This document shows, one piece after another, positions 24,846-33,461 of a stretch of 64,000 bases of DNA. Origin of the DNA: Hellea sp. (lineage in GTDB: Bacteria; Pseudomonadota; Alphaproteobacteria; Caulobacterales; Maricaulaceae); assembly GCA_013002305.1 (NCBI GenBank), contig JABDKG010000040.1, forward strand, positions 1 through 64,000, in the 5' to 3' direction. The translations under genes were made by a program, and so were the position numbers. The notes beneath the pieces are model-generated. The model was not told the DNA's origin. It did no database searches and was given only the letters and a program-made list of their open reading frames with translations. Position 1 is the first letter of the stretch. Each line of letters opens with the position of its first letter.

Positions 24846-26240
24846 ATGACTGACCTCACGCACATTCCCGAAACATATAAAATGCCGGAAACGCTTTCCG
24901 GTGAAGTTAAGGCGCTGCTGGTTTTGGGCATACCTATGGCTTTGGCGCAGCTCATTCAATTTTCAATCTATACGGTCGATACGATTATGCTGGGCCGTGT
25001 CGGGCCGGAAGTATTGGCCGCCGCCGCGCTCGGATCGGTTGTCTATTTCTTTTTATGGATGGTCGGCGCCGGGCCTGTCATGGCGGTCTCGCCCTTAGTG
25101 TCTCAGGCGCTCGGAGCGGATCAGGCCGATCGCAGAGATGCGCGAATGTCGGTGCGGATGGCACTGTGGGTCATCGCTTTCATGTTTCCGTTTTTATTGA
25201 TTCTGGTAGTGTTCGTGGAGCGTATATTGCTCGCTGCAGGTCAAGATCCTGAACTCTCTCACGCGGCCGCGCAATATATGATGGCGCTGGCACCGGGCTG
25301 GCCATTTGCCGTCGGCATTTGGGCGTTGAGAAATTTTCTGGCAGCGATCGAGAAAACCCGGGTTCCATTATATTTGATCACCTTGACAGTATTGATCAAT
25401 ACCGGCCTAAACGCTCTTCTAATATTCGGCTATTGGGGATTTCCGAGACTTGAGCTTATAGGCGCCGGTATCGCCTCGTCCATATCCTATTTTTTATGTT
25501 TCGTTATGTTTGCGATTTATATTCAGTGGGACAAAGACGCGCGCGAATTTGATCTTTTTAAAAACTTTTTTCGGATACATTGGGACCGGCTTCGCGAAGT
25601 TGTACAGCTCGGTATTCCGATTTCTGTCACGACGGTTTTTGAAGGTATGCTGTTTAACGCCTGCGTTTTGCTGATGGGGTTGATCGGGAAGATGGAACTC
25701 GCGGCCTATCAGATTGCGCTCAACGTCGCGGCGCTCGCCTTTATGCTTCCCTTTGGCATGAGCATGGCCGGCGCGGTCCGTGTCGGTCTGGCCGCCGGCG
25801 CGAATAATGCAGCCGCTATCCGCAGAGCCGGTATCGCAACGATAGTGGTTTGCATTGCCCTGATCATGTTATTTGCTATCCCTATCGCCTTGTTCCCGAG
25901 CGGTATCGCAGGGATTTACCTCAATGTCACCGAGGCCGAAAATGGCGAGGTTTTGGCTTTGGTTGCGGCATTCCTGCCGATAGCTGCGGCCTTCATGTTT
26001 TTTGATGCAACTCAGGTCGCGGCCAATCAGCTCTTGCGCGGGCTTAAGGATGTCACTGTTCCGATGTGGCTCACGGGCATAAGTTATTGGGTCATCGGAT
26101 TTCCGCTGGCTTGGTATTTGGGGCTACATACAGATATCGGAGCCGTCGGGGTCTGGATTGGTCTGCTCGCGGGGCTTGTCGTGGCGTCAATATTGCTGGG
26201 CAGCCGGTTTTACTGGATGGGATGGCGGCGTCACCGCTAG
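24846..26240 (+). CDS. MATE-family efflux transporter
   Basis: 464 residues with twelve hydrophobic segments in two six-helix halves (about 20-235 and 255-460), the standard MATE size. Family-typical stretches are LGIPMALAQLIQFSIYTVDTIMLGRVG in helix 1-2, PGWPFAVGIWALRNFLAA, and LGIPISVTTVFEGMLFNACVLLMG opening the second half. MATE proteins export cationic drugs or metabolites using sodium or proton gradients. The long leader upstream suggests regulated expression. Its 3' end overlaps convergent gshB by 4 bases. Confidence 0.92.
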   Translation: MTDLTHIPETYKMPETLSGEVKALLVLGIPMALAQLIQFSIYTVDTIMLGRVGPEVLAAAALGSVVYFFLWMVGAGPVMAVSPLVSQALGADQADRRDARMSVRMALWVIAFMFPFLLILVVFVERILLAAGQDPELSHAAAQYMMALAPGWPFAVGIWALRNFLAAIEKTRVPLYLITLTVLINTGLNALLIFGYWGFPRLELIGAGIASSISYFLCFVMFAIYIQWDKDAREFDLFKNFFRIHWDRLREVVQLGIPISVTTVFEGMLFNACVLLMGLIGKMELAAYQIALNVAALAFMLPFGMSMAGAVRVGLAAGANNAAAIRRAGIATIVVCIALIMLFAIPIALFPSGIAGIYLNVTEAENGEVLALVAAFLPIAAAFMFFDATQVAANQLLRGLKDVTVPMWLTGISYWVIGFPLAWYLGLHTDIGAVGVWIGLLAGLVVASILLGSRFYWMGWRRHR

Positions 26241-27181
26241 CCCAGCCGGGCCTCAATCGCGTCCCAGCATAGCGCCACCGCATCAACACCGGAGAAGCGT
26301 TTGAGCTCCTGAACGCCGGTCGGGGAGGTGTTGTTAATCTCGGTCATCTTATCGCCGATCACATCAATGCCGACCAATATCTGACCACGCGCTTTAAGCA
26401 TCGGCCCGATCGCCCGGCAGATTTTCAGATCCGATAACGTCAACTCGGTCGGCACTGCGGTTCCGCCGACATGCATATTTGAGCGGGTTTCGCCATTTTG
26501 CGGTATCCTGTTAATCGCGCCAACCGGCTCGCCGTCAATGATGATAATCCGCTTATCGCCTTTGGTAACATCTTTAAGAAACGCCTGAGCGATGATCGGC
26601 TCGCGTGAGCTTTCGAAAAACATCTCGAGCAGAGACGAATAATTACTGTCACCTTCACGCAACAGAAACACGCCTATGCCGCCATTGCCAAAGAGCGGTT
26701 TTAAAATGATGTCTTTATGTTTGGCGCGAAAGGCATCGATGGCCGGAATATGCCGGGTGATGAGTGTTTCCGGCATCAAGTCCGGATAATCCAGCGGCAG
26801 AATTTTCTCAGGACAGGAGCGCACCCATTCAGGATCGTTGACAACCAGAGTCCGGCCCTTGAGCCGTTCGAGTAAATGGGCGGCGGTAATGTAGGCCATA
26901 TCAAAAGGCGGATCCTGACGCATCCAGACCACGTCGACATCACTCTCAAGATCAATCAGCCGGCGCTCGCCGAAACTGACATGATTTCCGTGCTCGCGGC
27001 GAACCGACATTGGCCGGGCATAGGCCTCAATCCGGCCTTCATTATAGGCCAGATGCTCCGGGCCATATTCAAATAAAGTCATACCGCGCGCCATCGCCTC
27101 TTCGGCCAGCGCAAAAGTAGTATCGGCGTCAATATCCACCCCTTCCATCGGGTCCATTTGAAATGCGGCGCGTATAGACAT
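26237..27181 (-). CDS. gshB: Glutathione synthetase
   Basis: 314 residues from the ATG at 27181, which gives the family start MSIRAAFQMDPMEGVDIDADTTF; the frame extends 12 codons further upstream without conservation. ATP-grasp fold with the family motifs WMRQDPPFDMAYITAAHLLE, ILKPLFGNGGIGVF (glycine-rich loop), DGEPVGAINRIP and VGIDVIGDKMTEINNTSPTGVQE. Joins gamma-glutamylcysteine and glycine to glutathione. Adjacent to a glutathione-dependent set later in the window (glutaredoxin at 31.4 kb), but not in one operon with it. Confidence 0.95.
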   Translation of the reverse strand: MSIRAAFQMDPMEGVDIDADTTFALAEEAMARGMTLFEYGPEHLAYNEGRIEAYARPMSVRREHGNHVSFGERRLIDLESDVDVVWMRQDPPFDMAYITAAHLLERLKGRTLVVNDPEWVRSCPEKILPLDYPDLMPETLITRHIPAIDAFRAKHKDIILKPLFGNGGIGVFLLREGDSNYSSLLEMFFESSREPIIAQAFLKDVTKGDKRIIIIDGEPVGAINRIPQNGETRSNMHVGGTAVPTELTLSDLKICRAIGPMLKARGQILVGIDVIGDKMTEINNTSPTGVQELKRFSGVDAVALCWDAIEARLG

Positions 27182-27278
27182 GTTTGAGGATGTAGGGAAG
27201 ATTATCGCCTGTATCAAGAAATTACTGGCGTCAAAAACAGGATAGTTCTAGGCTCGCCTAAAGATAAAGGAGCTCATT

Positions 27279-27602
27279 ATGCAAGACCTGACGATGACAA
27301 ATATAGAGTTGGTGCCCGGGCGCGACATTGTCCGTCATTTAGGTCTCGTACAGGGCAGTACGGTCCGCTCCAAACATTTGGGCCGTGATATTATGGCCGG
27401 GTTTAAAAATCTCGTGGGCGGTGAGCTCAAAGGCTATACGGAACTTCTTTCCGATGCTCGTGATGAAGCGACCCGCAGAATGGCTGAAGAGGCAAGATCA
27501 CTGGGCGCAAATGCCATCGTCAATATTCGCTACTCGACGTCCTCAATCACCGCCGGGGCCTCCGAACTTTATGTTTATGGAACGGCCGTGGTTGTTGAGT
27601 AA
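27279..27602 (+). CDS. YbjQ/UPF0145-family protein
   Basis: 107 residues, a single UPF0145 domain. Recognisable family segments are GLVQGSTVRSKHLGRDIMAGFKNLVGGELKGYTELL and EEARSLGANAIVNIRYSTSSI. AAGGAG at 27267-27272 sets the start. The domain forms pentamers in solved relatives and is sometimes labelled heavy-metal binding, but its role is not established. It is followed 2 bases later by a membrane-anchored version of the same domain. Confidence 0.9.
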   Translation: MQDLTMTNIELVPGRDIVRHLGLVQGSTVRSKHLGRDIMAGFKNLVGGELKGYTELLSDARDEATRRMAEEARSLGANAIVNIRYSTSSITAGASELYVYGTAVVVE

Positions 27603-27604
27603 GA

Positions 27605-28045
27605 ATGGCCGGCCTCATTACATTTCTGGTTCTTCTGCTGGTCGGGCTGATATTTGGCCGGATCAATGAAAGCCGTCATTTTGCCATACTTAAACGCGAC
27701 GAGGAAATGCTGTCCGATATTATGACGGTCAATCTTAAACGGGTACCGGACGATTTACAGCAAGGCGCGGTTCTGGTTGGCGGAAATGTGGTTGTTGCCG
27801 TCGATTATTTCAAAAAAATCGTTGCTGGGCTCAAGCAATTAATTGGCGGCCGTTTAAAAACTTATGAAACCCTCGTCGAGCGGGCGCGCCGAGAAGCGAT
27901 TGTACGGATGAAAAAAGATGCGCGCGAAATCGGCGCGAATGCAATTTACAATGTCCGGATCGAATTTTCATCGATCGGTAGCCAGCCGCGTCAGGCTTTT
28001 GGCGGCGTTGAATTATTTGCCTATGGTACAGCGGTGAAATTCTAA
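27605..28045 (+). CDS. Membrane-anchored YbjQ/UPF0145 protein
   Basis: 146 residues. A single N-terminal transmembrane helix (LITFLVLLLVGLIFGRI) precedes a UPF0145 domain from about 40 to 146 with VVVAVDYFKKIVAGLKQLIGGRLKTYETLVERARREAI and AREIGANAIYNVRIEFSSI, clearly paralogous to the preceding soluble protein. If the domains co-assemble, the anchored copy could tether the soluble one to the membrane; this is inference. It is 2 bases from both neighbours, so the three genes here form one operon. Confidence 0.88.
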   Translation: MAGLITFLVLLLVGLIFGRINESRHFAILKRDEEMLSDIMTVNLKRVPDDLQQGAVLVGGNVVVAVDYFKKIVAGLKQLIGGRLKTYETLVERARREAIVRMKKDAREIGANAIYNVRIEFSSIGSQPRQAFGGVELFAYGTAVKF

Positions 28046-28047
28046 AA

Positions 28048-28869
28048 GTGGAATCTTTCGAGCGTATCAACCCCGTCAGCGGGCATCGGCGACATGGCAT
28101 TTTTCATGGCCCGACAGAGACTATGGCGGCCTTGTCGATCATTCATGGTTTTGGCGAACATTCCGGACGTTATGAGCATATGATGAAGGCGCTGGCCGAG
28201 CAGGGAATTGCGTCGCTGGCGATGGACCTTGAGGGCCACGGCCGGTTTGCCGATAAAAAGGGCGTCTGCCGAAATTATGATATTTTGCGCGCGGATGTGG
28301 ATATGTCCCTGGCAGAGCTTGGCATGCGGTTTCCGAACGTCCCGCAATTTTTATTCGGCCATTCGCTCGGCGGTGGACTGGTTCTCAATTACGGTCTGCA
28401 GCAGTCTCCGGACATAAAAGGCTTTATTGTCTCGGCGCCGCTAATTGTTCCAGCCGATCCAATCTCAAATGGACTTCGGGTACTTGTGCGAACGCTGCGG
28501 CGGTTCATGCCAGGCGTGACATTGAGCAATCCGATCAGCGGCGACAAGGTCTCGTCGATAGCGGCCGAGCGCGAAAAATATGAAAAGGACCCGCTCAATC
28601 ACGGACGGCTCGGCGTTGGTCTGGCACAAGATATGATCCTCGGCGGCGAGTGGGTCGCTGACAATGCCGAACATTGGCGCGCACCGCTTTTATTGATGCA
28701 CGCCCGCGCCGACAAATTAACGAGCTTTGCAGCCTCCGAGGCCTTCGCGCATCAGGCCAAAAATTGCACATTTCTGCCGATGGAAAATTGCGAGCATGAA
28801 ATGCATAATGATGTGACCAGAGACGCGGTCTATCAATCCATGATCGACTTTATAAAGGCACTGTTATGA
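28048..28869 (+). CDS. Alpha/beta hydrolase, monoacylglycerol lipase-like
   Basis: 273 residues, GTG start 2 bases after the previous stop. Serine hydrolase 4 family: the nucleophile elbow GHSLGGGLVLNYGL (Ser near 111), oxyanion region SIIHGFGEHSGRYEHMMKAL, acid HARADKLTS and histidine ENCEHEMHND. Relatives cleave monoacylglycerols or lysophospholipids; substrate not settled. Its end overlaps the next gene by ATGA. Confidence 0.88.
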   Translation: MESFERINPVSGHRRHGIFHGPTETMAALSIIHGFGEHSGRYEHMMKALAEQGIASLAMDLEGHGRFADKKGVCRNYDILRADVDMSLAELGMRFPNVPQFLFGHSLGGGLVLNYGLQQSPDIKGFIVSAPLIVPADPISNGLRVLVRTLRRFMPGVTLSNPISGDKVSSIAAEREKYEKDPLNHGRLGVGLAQDMILGGEWVADNAEHWRAPLLLMHARADKLTSFAASEAFAHQAKNCTFLPMENCEHEMHNDVTRDAVYQSMIDFIKALL

Positions 28870-29210
28870 CCTTGACAATTTATCACCTCAAAAGCTGTGA
28901 TACATGCCGCAAGGCGATTAAGTCTCTCGGAGCGGCAGGTCATGATCTGACCTTGGTCGATGTTCGTGCCGATGGCATGCCCAAGCGCGTACTATCGGAT
29001 CTAATTTCTGACAAAAGCTGGGAAGCGGTCCTTAACCGGCGCTCAACGACTTGGCGGGGACTGCCCGAAGCGGACAAATCTAATTTGACCGATGAGAAAG
29101 CCGCCGCTTTGATCGCTGCCCATCCGACATTGATGAAACGTCCGTTGATTATATCGGAAGATCAATCAACGATTGGCTGGCGCGCCGATGTTCAGGACAT
29201 TTGGCTCTAA
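28866..29210 (+). CDS. ArsC/Spx-family protein (YffB-like)
   Basis: 114 residues with the ArsC fold. The N-terminal HLKSCDTCRKAIKSL has two cysteines (11 and 14), where true glutaredoxin-coupled arsenate reductases have one catalytic Cys and Arg residues. The C-terminal MKRPLIISEDQSTIGW matches the RPL-type loop. YffB-like members bind glutathione and their reaction is not established; arsenate reduction should not be assumed. It is translationally coupled to the hydrolase. Confidence 0.85.
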   Translation: MTLTIYHLKSCDTCRKAIKSLGAAGHDLTLVDVRADGMPKRVLSDLISDKSWEAVLNRRSTTWRGLPEADKSNLTDEKAAALIAAHPTLMKRPLIISEDQSTIGWRADVQDIWL

Positions 29211-29214
29211 GAGG

Positions 29215-30051
29215 CTATTTACGCGTTACGAAAACGATCTGTACCTTCTCCCCATTGGACGGGTTGATGTAATAGGGCGCGCCGCTTTGCCCGGCCGCGC
29301 CGTTCGGATTATAAGGAATGGTTTTTGTCCCGGGCGGCAGGATAATTTTTTCGCCGGTTTTGGGATCGCGGTAAAATGGTTCGGTTTCCGGCGTATTAGG
29401 CTGGCCAGGGGCTGCTAATCTCGGAATATTTGGATCGAGCGTCAGCGGCCCTGACGAACGCGGTGCAGCTGAAAACCCGGCTTGGGTTGTAATCGGCTGA
29501 CCGTGAATTCGAATATAGGATATTACTTCTTTGACGCCGTCGGTTGTGCTTGCGATTTCGGTCATTTTATGAAGCTCAGTCTTGTCCCTTGCAACGCCCA
29601 GCAAATAGACAACGCCATTCTCAGTTTCGATATTGACGTTACGGGCCTTGACGCCTTTTTCGGTCATCAAGCGTGTGCGAATGCGGGTCTGAATGATTGC
29701 ATCTTTGGAATCACGAAAGACGTCTGTACCATTATTGAGACGGATTTCATTGCCGACCTGAACGACATTTGGTGCCGACCATGCAATTTTTTCGGCCTCA
29801 AGACGGTCATTTTCAGTCCCGACCGTTCCGGTCAAAACCGCAATGCCCTCGGCGACTTCGACATCGACCTTGCCGAGATCAAAATCATAGGCTCTGGCTA
29901 ATCGAGCTTTAATCGCCCGTCCCGCCGAGACATCATCGATCGAGCGCGACATATTGCGCTCATCGCCTTTTTTGACCCCTGCAGATGTTACAGAACAGCC
30001 GCCCATGGCAAAAGCGGAAACGGTCATAGCCATTATGGTTAAATATTTCAT
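29215..30051 (-). CDS. BON-domain lipoprotein
   Basis: 278 residues. Lipobox AMGGC, Cys19. Two BON domains follow (about 40-105 and 110-180), with VDVEVAEGIAVLTGTVGTENDRLEAEKIAW and ARNVNIETENGVVYLLGVARDKTELHKMTEI; these bind phospholipid or support outer-membrane integrity in DolP/OsmY. A proline/glycine-rich tail (about 190-275) contains two short repeats, YRDPKTGEKIILPPG and YINPSNGEKVQI. Likely outer-membrane periplasmic face. Convergent with the ArsC-like gene 4 bases away. Confidence 0.9.
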   Translation of the reverse strand: MKYLTIMAMTVSAFAMGGCSVTSAGVKKGDERNMSRSIDDVSAGRAIKARLARAYDFDLGKVDVEVAEGIAVLTGTVGTENDRLEAEKIAWSAPNVVQVGNEIRLNNGTDVFRDSKDAIIQTRIRTRLMTEKGVKARNVNIETENGVVYLLGVARDKTELHKMTEIASTTDGVKEVISYIRIHGQPITTQAGFSAAPRSSGPLTLDPNIPRLAAPGQPNTPETEPFYRDPKTGEKIILPPGTKTIPYNPNGAAGQSGAPYYINPSNGEKVQIVFVTRK

Positions 30052-30123
30052 AAGGCGAAAATACAGGGCAAAACTTACCCAATACTTACCAGAGCTCCAA
30101 TTAGCGGCGCGCCTGTCTGAAGT

Positions 30124-30564
30124 TTAATTTTGTTTGGATTTGGGTTTAGGCGCGAGAATATCCGGCAAAGGGGCGATGGTGACCCCTTCTTCATTGAGGG
30201 ATGAGGCTTGTTTGGGTGTGGCCTCGCCGTAAATCGCGCGTTCGGGCTTTTCGCCGTAATGAATAGCGCGGGCCTCATCGGGAAATTTCTCGCCGACATA
30301 ATCGCAATTCTCAGCGATTTCCTTGCGAATTTTATCAGCCGCCGCATTCATCATTCTCAGGCTTTGAGCTTGCTGCGCCGCCATCGCATCCTTTTTCCGC
30401 CCGGTTGATATATTGGGCGCCATGACAGCTTTTTCGACTTTCTGCGTGCCGCAAAAAGGGCATTCGATCAGGCCTTTCTGCGCCTGATAGTCATAATCTT
30501 TGATCGATGAAAACCAGCCGTCAAAGCTGTGATCTTCCTGGCATATGAGCGCATATTTAATCAT
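30124..30564 (-). CDS. DUF1178 family protein
   Basis: 146 residues. Starts MIKYALICQEDHSFDGWFSSIKDYDYQ, then IECPFCGTQKVEKAVMAPNIS: one Cys early and a CPFC pair, the signature of DUF1178, probably a small zinc ribbon. Function is unknown. It shares one base with the end of the nitrilase gene (TGATG), and belongs to a comF-grxC-nit-DUF1178 run that I recall from many alphaproteobacteria. Confidence 0.9.
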   Translation of the reverse strand: MIKYALICQEDHSFDGWFSSIKDYDYQAQKGLIECPFCGTQKVEKAVMAPNISTGRKKDAMAAQQAQSLRMMNAAADKIRKEIAENCDYVGEKFPDEARAIHYGEKPERAIYGEATPKQASSLNEEGVTIAPLPDILAPKPKSKQN

Positions 30565-31373
30565 CAGTCAAAATCCGGATTATGGTTCCAGGCCGGAATT
30601 TTGGCCCGGGCGGAACCGATTTCTGTAAGATCAAGATCCGCAGCAATTATGCCCGGTTCGTCATGATCCAGCTCTGCCATAATATCACCCCACGGTCCGA
30701 TAATCAAAGAGCGGCCATATGTGCGCCGGCCATCTTCGTGAGTGCCGCCCTGGGCCGGGGCAAGCACAAAGCTGCCGGTTTCGATGGCGCGGGCCTGCAG
30801 CAAGGCATGCCAGTGGGCCTGACCCGTTGGCACTGTGAAGGCTGCCGGCACGGTCAATATGTCCGCGCCGGACTGTGCATAGCGGCGATAAAGATGCGGG
30901 AAGCGCAGATCATAACAGACGGATAATCCCACAGTCGCGTCGCCGGCCCGGGTTAGAACGGCTTTCTTTCCAGCGTCATAAAGACTGCTTTCTTTCCAGC
31001 TTTCTTTACGAGACAGAGTCACATCAAACAGGTGAATTTTATCATAGCGCGCTTTGATTTGCCCGTCCGGGCCAAAATGAAAACAGCGGTTCGCAGCGCG
31101 CTTGTCGCCGGTTTTAATCGCTAAAGAACCGATAATCAGATCAACCGAAAGCTCGTCGGCAAGTGCCGCAAAAGCTTTGACGCCTTTATCATTGCTCTCT
31201 TCGGTAATGGCGGCAAATAGGCGCTTGGGGGAACGCTGCAAAATATGAGTCATTTCCGGCGTTATGATCAACGCCGCGCCGCGGCTCGCCGCCTCGCGCA
31301 CCATCTCGGAAACCTGCGCAATATTGCGGTCGATATCCGCGCTGCTTCTCAGCTGAACGCAGGCGGTTTTCAA
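30564..31373 (-). CDS. Carbon-nitrogen hydrolase (Nit family)
   Basis: 269 residues with the Glu-Lys-Cys triad of the nitrilase superfamily: ITPEMTHIL (Glu), RYDKIHLFDV (Lys) and GLSVCYDLRFPHLYR (Cys). The sequence style fits the Nit1/deaminated-glutathione amidase branch, which hydrolyses a faulty glutathione side product; this fits the neighbouring glutaredoxin gene. It begins 3 bases after grxC. Confidence 0.9.
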   Translation of the reverse strand: MKTACVQLRSSADIDRNIAQVSEMVREAASRGAALIITPEMTHILQRSPKRLFAAITEESNDKGVKAFAALADELSVDLIIGSLAIKTGDKRAANRCFHFGPDGQIKARYDKIHLFDVTLSRKESWKESSLYDAGKKAVLTRAGDATVGLSVCYDLRFPHLYRRYAQSGADILTVPAAFTVPTGQAHWHALLQARAIETGSFVLAPAQGGTHEDGRRTYGRSLIIGPWGDIMAELDHDEPGIIAADLDLTEIGSARAKIPAWNHNPDFD

Positions 31374-31376
31374 GAC

Positions 31377-31634
31377 CTAAGCCTGCAAAAGCGGGTCAAG
31401 TTTGCCCGCATGTTCAAGCGCCAGAAGATCATCACAACCGCCAATATGCTCGCCATCAATAAAGATTTGCGGAAATGTATTTTGCCCGTTCGACCGCTCA
31501 ATCATTTCGGCGCGTTTTTCGGCATCCATCCAGGCCGGGATGTCAATCACGTCAACCTTTTTGCTCTTCAGCAACATTTTGGCGCGAATACAAAACGGGC
31601 AAAAGGCTTTGGTGTATATTTCAATTTTGGGCAT
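31377..31634 (-). CDS. grxC: Glutaredoxin 3
   Basis: 85 residues, complete GRX fold. Active site KAFCPFCIRAKM (Cys12, Cys15), TFPQIFIDGEHIGGCDDLLAL with the cis-Pro and glutathione-binding GG. Uses glutathione to reduce protein disulphides and mixed disulphides. Central gene of the comF-grxC-nit-DUF1178 operon. Confidence 0.93.
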   Translation of the reverse strand: MPKIEIYTKAFCPFCIRAKMLLKSKKVDVIDIPAWMDAEKRAEMIERSNGQNTFPQIFIDGEHIGGCDDLLALEHAGKLDPLLQA

Positions 31635-31652
31635 GAGGTCTCCTTGCCACCT

Positions 31653-32414
31653 CTATGTAGGGATTTCAATGTCCCTGACAACCCGCGCAAGTGTGACGAC
31701 AAAAATCTGCTCAGCTCCCGCGCGCCGCAGCGGCCTTGCGCAGCTATCGAGCGTTGCGCCCGTGGTCAGCACATCATCGATTAATATTACGGTTTTCTTC
31801 TTTACCAGAGGGCGCGCCTGATCGGCGATCGAGAAGGCGCCCTGCACATTTCGTCGCCGCCCTTTGGCCGTCCTTATGCCTTGAGACGGAGTCGCTTTGT
31901 GCCGAAATAAAAGGTCTGAATTATACTCGACACCCGTGATGGCGGCGAGGCGTTTGGCCAGCAAGGCGGCCTGATTGAATTTGCGCTGAACCAACCGGGT
32001 CGGGTGCAATGGCACTGGCAGGATTAAATCCGCACGGGGCCAGAACTGCCGTCCGGCCCGGTGCATTTGCCGGGCGAATGCATCCAGATATTGGGTGCGC
32101 CCGCCATGTTTAAACGATAGGATAAAGGGCGCGCTATTCTCATTATATAAAATAGCAGAGCGGGCCTGATCATAGACCGGGGGATTGACCCCGCAGCCCG
32201 CGCAGCGCGCGCTTTTGCCTTGATCATATTCAAAGGGCCGGCCGCAGGCATAGCAGCAGGGTTCATCCAGAAAAGTTATGCGGTCCCAATTTTGTTTTTG
32301 CCGCGCAGACTGTGATGGATGTCGTCGCGGCAGAATCATATCCACGGCCCGCCGGGCCGCGCGGCCAATGGCATTAGGCGACCTAAAAAGCTTTATTTCT
32401 CTTTGGCTTTCCAT
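31653..32414 (-). CDS. ComF family phosphoribosyltransferase-like protein
   Basis: 253 residues. N-terminal zinc ribbon CCYACGRPFEYDQGKSARCAGCG and a PRTase domain with the PRPP loop TVILIDDVLTTGATLDSC near residue 205. ComF proteins support DNA uptake in competent bacteria; in this lineage the operon link to glutaredoxin is conserved and the role is less clear. First gene of the operon, divergent from the methyltransferase with a 13-base gap between start codons, so promoters must overlap. Confidence 0.92.
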   Translation of the reverse strand: MESQREIKLFRSPNAIGRAARRAVDMILPRRHPSQSARQKQNWDRITFLDEPCCYACGRPFEYDQGKSARCAGCGVNPPVYDQARSAILYNENSAPFILSFKHGGRTQYLDAFARQMHRAGRQFWPRADLILPVPLHPTRLVQRKFNQAALLAKRLAAITGVEYNSDLLFRHKATPSQGIRTAKGRRRNVQGAFSIADQARPLVKKKTVILIDDVLTTGATLDSCARPLRRAGAEQIFVVTLARVVRDIEIPT

Positions 32415-32427
32415 ATAGGGCTACATT

Positions 32428-33267
32428 ATGAGCGCAAAAATGCCCGACTCGCAAATTTTTAATCCAGCCCGGCGGCAGGCCAAGCGCGAGCGCGCGATGC
32501 GGCGCGGAGCGGAATCCTTTCTGCTGCGGCGCGCGGCGCTCGATGCAAGTGAACGTCTTCTCGATGTTAACCGTCAGTTTGAAGCGGCCTTATTTATGGG
32601 CCTGCCGGATTTCACGGACGCGTTGCAACAGGCGCTGCCAGCGCAGAAAAAGCCCCGGCAACTTATAATCACTGATGATTGGCCGCTGGGTGATGAGATG
32701 CCGGGGGATTTGGACCTGATCGTGTCGGGGCTGGCGCTGCAAAGTCTGGATGATGTTCAGGGCGCTCTGAAAACGGCGCGTCAGGCGTTAAGGCCTGATG
32801 GACTTTTCATCTGTTCGTTTTTAGGCGGCGAAAGTCTTTTGGGTCTGCGGCGCGCCTGTTTCGGGGCTGACCAAGCCCGCTATGGCGGAATTATGCCGCG
32901 GCTCTCGCCAATGATTGATTTTCGTCAGGCCGCTGGTCTGCTGCAATCGTCAGGCTTTGCCCAGCCGGTCGTCGATATGGATAGTTTTATCGTCAATTAT
33001 GCCTCGCTAAAGACGCTGGTGCAGGATCTTCGGGATATTGGCGAAACCAACAGCCTGGCCGCGCATGAACCGAGATTTGAGGGAAAAGATTTTATAGCCC
33101 GTCTGTCAGATGCCTATACGGACCGGTCTGAAAACGGGAAATTTCTGGCGAAGTTTGAAATCGTTTGGATGACAGGGTGGGCACCGCATCAATCGCAGCA
33201 ACAGCCGCTTAAGCCCGGCTCAGCTAAAATGAAACTCTCAGATGCGCTAAAGAAAATAAGAGATTAG
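32428..33267 (+). CDS. SAM-dependent methyltransferase, BioC/NDUFAF5-like
   Basis: 279 residues. A class I methyltransferase related to the NDUFAF5/BioC group: DLIVSGLALQSLDDVQGALKTARQALRPDGLFICSFLGGESLLGLRRA and later GFAQPVVDMDSFIVNYASLKTLVQDLRDIGETN match the family, while the glycine-rich SAM loop of motif I is weak. NDUFAF5 modifies an Arg of a complex I subunit; that function here is a guess. Divergent from comF. Confidence 0.85.
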   Translation: MSAKMPDSQIFNPARRQAKRERAMRRGAESFLLRRAALDASERLLDVNRQFEAALFMGLPDFTDALQQALPAQKKPRQLIITDDWPLGDEMPGDLDLIVSGLALQSLDDVQGALKTARQALRPDGLFICSFLGGESLLGLRRACFGADQARYGGIMPRLSPMIDFRQAAGLLQSSGFAQPVVDMDSFIVNYASLKTLVQDLRDIGETNSLAAHEPRFEGKDFIARLSDAYTDRSENGKFLAKFEIVWMTGWAPHQSQQQPLKPGSAKMKLSDALKKIRD

Positions 33268-33275
33268 ACGGCTGG

Positions 33276-33461
33276 CTAACTAACGCCGTTTTGAACCGCA
33301 TTTGACAATTTCTGCCAAGCGCCGTCTGATGAGCTCCCAAAGGCTCTCATACCGGTGATAATTCCCATACCGATCAAGCCGACAATCAATCCATATTCGA
33401 TCGCAGTCGCTCCGGATTCGTCCGATAGGTATGCCTTGAAAATAGCGTAGCCCTTGGTCAT
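33276..33461 (-). CDS. Flp-family type IVb pilin
   Basis: 61 residues. FKAYLSDESGATAIEYGLIVGLIGMGIIT is the textbook Flp/Fap pilin: a short positive leader cut by a prepilin peptidase after the Gly, a Glu at +5 and a hydrophobic helix. It should be the major subunit of a Tad pilus. No tad assembly genes are adjacent; it is instead the last gene after mutT, overlapping it by 4 bases (ATGA), so its translation may depend on mutT. Confidence 0.9.
   Translation of the reverse strand: MTKGYAIFKAYLSDESGATAIEYGLIVGLIGMGIITGMRAFGSSSDGAWQKLSNAVQNGVS

Noticed and set aside
28866-29210. Arsenate reductase assignment for the ArsC-like gene.
   Set aside because: It has a CxxC-type N terminus and no ars genes nearby; YffB/Spx-like naming is safer.
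32428-33267. Ubiquinone or biotin (BioC) role for the methyltransferase.
   Set aside because: No bio genes are nearby and SAM motif I is weak; a generic methyltransferase label is used.
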